Source of the DNA: Candidatus Hydrogenedentota bacterium
GTDB lineage: Bacteria; Hydrogenedentota; Hydrogenedentia; Hydrogenedentales; SLHB01
DNA: 34,102 bases
Direction: 5' to 3'
NCBI GenBank assembly: GCA_016209895.1
Contig: JACQVH010000150.1
Span: 1 to 34,102, forward strand
Of this stretch, positions 30,124-34,102 are shown one piece after another. Below the pieces are notes generated by a model that saw nothing but the letters and a program-made list of their open reading frames with translations, made no database searches and was not told the DNA's origin. Numbering within the stretch: position 1 is the stretch's first letter; each line of letters begins with the position of its first letter. The translations under genes were made by a program, and so were the position numbers.

Positions 30124-30152
30124 TGACGTGCCTTCCGCAAACTGCTACCATT
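30124..30152 (+). promoter_or_regulatory. Putative promoter of the glycosyltransferase genes
   Basis: TTGACG-N17-TACCAT. Confidence 0.55.
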
Positions 30153-30161
30153 CCGCACGTT

Positions 30162-30180
30162 AGCTGGATGGTCCAGCTAC
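30162..30180. promoter_or_regulatory. Perfect 8-bp inverted repeat at the putative 5' UTR start
   Basis: TAGCTGGA-TGG-TCCAGCTA, 3-nt loop. Confidence 0.55.
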
Positions 30181-30195
30181 TCCTAGGTCTAGGCT

Positions 30196-31317
30196 ATGCG
30201 TGTCGGCATTGATGTCGGACCAATAACCCGTGTCCGAACCGGGGTCGGTAACTACTGCTATTATCTCCTGAAACACTTGGTCGAAATCGCGGAAGATTGC
30301 GAGATGGTGGGTTTTGCGTCCGGGACAGGGCCGATCGACTTGGCGGAACTGCGGGGGAAGATACGCGCACGGTCAATACGTATACCAACTCGTATACTAT
30401 ATAAATCCTGGTCTTGGTTCCGGTTTCCGCAGATTGAGACCCTTATCGGGGCGGTCGACGTCTATCATGCCACCAACTATTTTCTTCCCCCCGTGAAGCG
30501 AGCGCGCCGGGTCGTCACCATCCACGATCTCGCTTTCTTGGCGATTCCGGAACGGTGCAGTCCGAAGATTGTCGGGCCGTTTTCCAGGTACATACACCGG
30601 TTCGCACAAGACGCGGACGCGATTCTGGCTTATTCGCAATCCACCAAGGACGACATTGTGAAGTTTCTCGCGGCTGCGGCCGAGAAAGTTGTCGTCGCTC
30701 CCATGGCCGTGGATGAAAACTTTAGACCGGTTTCGCGCGACCGGGCCGTGGAAGTCTTGAAGCGCCGTTTCGACATTGAGCCGCCGTTCCTATTGTTCGT
30801 CAGTACGCTCGAACCGCGCAAGAACGTGCCCACTCTGCTGCGCGCGTTTCATCGCTTGGCAAAGGACATTCCGCACCGATTGGTCCTGGTCGGCTCCGTC
30901 GGTTGGAAGGCCGACGAAATCTTCGAAACCATTGCCCGGCTTCACCTCGAAAACCGTATTGTACGTTTGGGGTTCGTGCCACACCTGGAATTACCGGTCT
31001 TTTACGGCGCCGCCGACGCTTTTGTCTTCCCAACCTGTTACGAAGGATTCGGGCTGCCGCTGCTCGAGGCTCTGGCCTGCGGCTGTCCCGTCGTCACCGC
31101 CGCGAATTCATCGGTACCGGAGGTTTGCGGCGATGCCGCTCAATACGTGGACGCGATGGACGACGAGGGACTGGCGTCGGCGGTGCGGCGAGTGTTGGAG
31201 GACGAGGGCTTAAGGGCCAAGATGGTCGCGAGCGGTCATGCGCACGCCGCCAAGTTCTCATGGAAGACTTGTGCCCGATCCACCCTGGACCTCTACCGGA
31301 GCCTCGCCCAGTGTTAG
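30196..31317 (+). CDS. GT4 family glycosyltransferase (1)
   Basis: FVSTLEPRKNVPTLLRAF, FPTCYEGFGLPLLEALACGCPVV. Confidence 0.92.
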   Translation: MRVGIDVGPITRVRTGVGNYCYYLLKHLVEIAEDCEMVGFASGTGPIDLAELRGKIRARSIRIPTRILYKSWSWFRFPQIETLIGAVDVYHATNYFLPPVKRARRVVTIHDLAFLAIPERCSPKIVGPFSRYIHRFAQDADAILAYSQSTKDDIVKFLAAAAEKVVVAPMAVDENFRPVSRDRAVEVLKRRFDIEPPFLLFVSTLEPRKNVPTLLRAFHRLAKDIPHRLVLVGSVGWKADEIFETIARLHLENRIVRLGFVPHLELPVFYGAADAFVFPTCYEGFGLPLLEALACGCPVVTAANSSVPEVCGDAAQYVDAMDDEGLASAVRRVLEDEGLRAKMVASGHAHAAKFSWKTCARSTLDLYRSLAQC

Positions 31318-32426
31318 CCGTGCTCAACGCACTGCAAGCCGGAAACCGGAGCGGTACCGGCATGTATGCGGCGCGTTTGGCGGAATGGTTGGCTCAAGTC
31401 GAGGGGGAGCCGGACGTGGCCGTCATCTGGCCGGAAGGATTGCCGCGCCGCCACTCCGCATATCACGTGCACGAGGCCATTCTGACCCGTCCGGCGCGTC
31501 CGGCCATTCGACGACTCATCTACGATCAGTGGGGAATCTACGGCGATGTGCGTCGGCTGCTGGCGAATCTCGTACACTATCCGGCGAACATCGGTAGTTT
31601 AAGATCGCTTCACAATATGGTCCTGACCGTGCACGACCTCAGTTTTCTTCGCGATCCGTCATGGTTCGCGTTCAGTCGCACCACTTACTATCGCCGCGCG
31701 GTGGCACGCAGCGTAAAGCTGGCGACGCACATTATTGCCGATTCGGAATCAACGGCTACGGACTTGCAGGACTTGCTCCGCATCCCGGCAAAAAAGATTA
31801 GCGTGGTCCCGCTGGGCGTGGGGGAGAGGTTTCAACCCTCTTCGGACGAGTGTGTTGCTACCATTCGCGAGAAGTACAAATTGCCCGACCGGTTTTTCCT
31901 CTATATGGGCACGCTGGAACCGCGCAAGAATCTCGTTCGTCTGATTCAAGCTTGGTCGCGCGTCGCGCACGATTTACCATACGATCTGGTCCTTGCGGGA
32001 CGGAACGGCTGGAAGACGGAGCCGATTTTCAGTGAAGCGGCCCAATCTACGCATCGGCCGAGAATTCGTTTCCTTGGTTTCGTTCCTGAAGACGACCGAC
32101 CGGTGATGATGAGCGCCGCGCACGCGTTTGTCTGGCCCAGCCTATGGGAAGGTTTTGGTTTGCCCCCGCTCGAAGCGATGGCTTGTGGTGTTCCTGTGCT
32201 GACCTCCAAGGTCTCCAGTCTTCCTGAGGTCGTAGGCGACGGAGCAATCCTCGTGGACCCGGCGAACGTCGAACAAATCGCACACGCACTCGTGGTGATT
32301 GCTACCGATGAGGCGTTGCGCGCTTCCCTTCGTGAAAAAGGCCGCGCCCGCGCCGCGCAGTTTACTTGGAAGAAAACTGCCGAACTTACCAAACGCGTAT
32401 ATCGCTCCGTGCTCGGAGTCGAGTGA
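31311..32426 (+). CDS. GT4 family glycosyltransferase (2), paralog of the preceding gene
   Basis: MGTLEPRKNLVRLIQAW, WPSLWEGFGLPPLEAMACGVPVL; GTG start overlaps the upstream stop by 7 nt; the longer ORF-track start (30903) lies inside gene 1. Confidence 0.88.
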   Translation: MLAVLNALQAGNRSGTGMYAARLAEWLAQVEGEPDVAVIWPEGLPRRHSAYHVHEAILTRPARPAIRRLIYDQWGIYGDVRRLLANLVHYPANIGSLRSLHNMVLTVHDLSFLRDPSWFAFSRTTYYRRAVARSVKLATHIIADSESTATDLQDLLRIPAKKISVVPLGVGERFQPSSDECVATIREKYKLPDRFFLYMGTLEPRKNLVRLIQAWSRVAHDLPYDLVLAGRNGWKTEPIFSEAAQSTHRPRIRFLGFVPEDDRPVMMSAAHAFVWPSLWEGFGLPPLEAMACGVPVLTSKVSSLPEVVGDGAILVDPANVEQIAHALVVIATDEALRASLREKGRARAAQFTWKKTAELTKRVYRSVLGVE

Positions 32427-32463
32427 TGGTCCGAATGCCGGTCCGCTTCACGCCATCCTCCGA

Positions 32464-32505
32464 AACGTCAAATCGAGAATCGGCAATCGAAAATCGAAAA
32501 TCGAG
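32464..32505. repeat. Degenerate 7-bp-period tandem tract (6 units, AATCGAA; GATTNNN family on the minus strand)
   Basis: AACGTCA AATCGAG AATCGGC AATCGAA AATCGAA AATCGAG. Confidence 0.85.
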
Positions 32506-32517
32506 TGGATGGCTTGT

Positions 32518-33609
32518 ATGAGAATCTTGCATGTCTACAAGGATTTTGATCCGCCCATCCACGGCGGCGTGGAACGCCACGTCGCCCTTATGTGTCGCTA
32601 TCAGCGCGAGTGGGCCGAGGTTGAGGCGTTGGTCTGCAGCCGCTCGTTTTGCACGCGTACTGTCGAGCGCGACGGCACGCGTGTGACCGAGGTCGGCGAA
32701 TGGGGCCGCTTCCAGAACGCGCCCGTTTCTCCGCTGTTTCCGTTCTACTTGCGCCGGATGGAAGCCGACGTGGTCGTCGTTCACGTCCCGAATCCGACCG
32801 CCGAACTGTCCTGGCTGATGGTGCGGCCGCGAGGCAAGCTCGTGGTGCGATATCACAGCGACGTGGTGCGCCAGGCGTCAGCGATGCGGTTCTATGGCCC
32901 ATTGCAGTTGAGATTCCTTCGGAACGCCGCGCTCATCTTGCCGACGTCGGAGCCTTACGTCGAGACCTCGCCCATGTTGCGCGCGGTCCGCGACCGTTGC
33001 CGCGTCGTACCGCTGGGCATCGTGCCCGAGACATTCCAGCGCGCCGATCCGCAACGTGTGCAGGCGCTGCGCGCCCGCTACGGCGGCAACTATGTTCTAT
33101 TTACGGGACGGCACCGTTACTACAAGGGACTCGGATACCTCGTGAAGGCCGCGCCTCATATTAAGGCGCGCGTCGTGATCGCGGGCGACGGCCCCGAACG
33201 TGCGCGTTGTGAAGCCTTGGCACAAGATCTTGGCGTGCACGTCGAGTTTCCCGGAAGCCTTACCAACGAAGAACTCGTCGAACACCTGCACGGCTGCGAA
33301 GTTTTCGTCTTCTCCTCAGTGGAACGCAGCGAAGCGTTTGGTATTTCGTTATTGGAGGCCCATGCTTGCGGCAAGCCCGCCGTTGCCACCCGACTCGGCA
33401 CAGGCGTCGAATTTGCCAACCTCCATAATCAAACGGGCCTGAACGTGCCCCCGCGCGATCCCAATGCCCTCGCCGAAGCCGTCAACACGTTGCTTGCCGA
33501 CCCCGCCCTCCGGGCTCGCATGGGCGACTTCGCCCGCCGTCGCGTCCTCACCGAATTCAACGCCACCAACGTCGCCCGCCGCGAATTCGACCTCTACCTC
33601 CACGCGTGA
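32518..33609 (+). CDS. GT4 family glycosyltransferase (3)
   Basis: MRILHVYKDFDPPIHGGVERHV; LFTGRHRYYKGLGYLVKA; FSSVERSEAFGISLLEAHACGKPAV; ATG at 32509 also possible. Confidence 0.9.
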   Translation: MRILHVYKDFDPPIHGGVERHVALMCRYQREWAEVEALVCSRSFCTRTVERDGTRVTEVGEWGRFQNAPVSPLFPFYLRRMEADVVVVHVPNPTAELSWLMVRPRGKLVVRYHSDVVRQASAMRFYGPLQLRFLRNAALILPTSEPYVETSPMLRAVRDRCRVVPLGIVPETFQRADPQRVQALRARYGGNYVLFTGRHRYYKGLGYLVKAAPHIKARVVIAGDGPERARCEALAQDLGVHVEFPGSLTNEELVEHLHGCEVFVFSSVERSEAFGISLLEAHACGKPAVATRLGTGVEFANLHNQTGLNVPPRDPNALAEAVNTLLADPALRARMGDFARRRVLTEFNATNVARREFDLYLHA

Positions 33610-33658
33610 ACTTTTGACCGTTACGGCAGCAGAAATACCAAGAAACGAAAGAACGAAT

Positions 33659-33970
33659 TCAGTTGGCGAAGGTGTCAGGTTCTGCTTGTCGTTCTTTCGA
33701 CAAGAGTTGCGCCAACATCTTCTCGTACTCGGCGTGAATGCCTATCCAAAACCAGGATAACGAATCGCCTTTGAGAACCCCGACCGCGCGGTAGGCACGT
33801 GTGATTCGCAATGAATATACTGGGTTGGTTGCATGTACACGCTTGAAATGTAGACTCGGATGGTTCGGATCTTTGAGAAAGAGCCTATAAGCGTCTCGCG
33901 CTTGTTGCCGGATGTGCTCCGGCAAGGTCCGGAACGTCCTACGGAAACGTTCCGTCGTATGTGAGATCAT
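33659..33970 (-). CDS. RelE/ParE-superfamily toxin-like protein
   Basis: FRRTFRTLPEHIRQQARDAYRLFLKDPNHPSLHFKRV...VYSLRITRAYRAVGVL. Confidence 0.78.
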   Translation of the reverse strand: MISHTTERFRRTFRTLPEHIRQQARDAYRLFLKDPNHPSLHFKRVHATNPVYSLRITRAYRAVGVLKGDSLSWFWIGIHAEYEKMLAQLLSKERQAEPDTFAN

Positions 33971-34102
33971 AACTTATCGGGGTCAAGTGTTTGGGTACGG
34001 TCGGATTCGTATTCGGCAAGAGCCTCGGCCGCCAGGGCCGCAAGTTTTCCCTGGGATTCCGCAAACAAGGTCCCCCATCGTTGTTCCGAAGCGAGTTCTT
34101 CA
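33967..34102 (-). CDS. C-terminal part of the cognate antitoxin (truncated by window edge)
   Basis: Not in the ORF track; open frame EELASEQRWGTLFAESQGKLAALAAEALAEYESDRTQTLDPDKL* whose TGA overlaps the toxin ATG (ATGA). Confidence 0.6.
   Translation of the reverse strand, partial: EELASEQRWGTLFAESQGKLAALAAEALAEYESDRTQTLDPDKL

Noticed and set aside
30376-30405. CGTATAC direct repeat (cgtataccaactcgtatactatataaa)
   Set aside because: Lies within the glycosyltransferase coding sequence and encodes RIPTRILYKSW; likely coincidental.
33631-33660. Possible short A-rich repeat (accaagaaacgaaagaacgaattc)
   Set aside because: Only about three poor units with an ambiguous 8- or 9-bp period; cannot be separated from chance.

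Overview
The window is a gene-dense chromosomal segment from a bacterium that I cannot place confidently. The uncultivated PVC-like or Hydrogenedentota-like style of the intergenic DNA is only a guess. From left to right it contains: a proline/charge-rich membrane-anchored protein; a VapBC-like toxin-antitoxin pair; a compact recombination/repair cassette (XPB-type helicase, AddB-like nuclease, AddA/UvrD-like helicase-nuclease) followed by a metallopeptidase; a Gfo/Idh/MocA oxidoreductase and a GlgX-like debranching enzyme; a GH38 family protein; a PspC-domain membrane protein; a DUF72 protein; a TIGR03960/DUF2344 radical SAM protein; an amidohydrolase; HldE; the hrcA-grpE-dnaK-dnaJ heat-shock cluster with a perfect CIRCE element and a strong promoter; three GT4 glycosyltransferases; and a RelE/ParE-like toxin with the end of its antitoxin at the right edge. 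The observations most worth following up are: (i) four intergenic tracts of degenerate 7-bp tandem repeats with different words but a strict 7-bp period, plus a 9-bp-period tract over the glgX stop codon; (ii) the XPB-AddB-AddA gene order with near-zero spacing; (iii) a 162-bp nested inverted repeat resembling a MITE; (iv) a GH38 protein whose nucleophile motif reads PFSYG instead of PDxFG; (v) a leaderless-looking vapB start inside a palindromic operator. No tRNA, rRNA or CRISPR array was seen.
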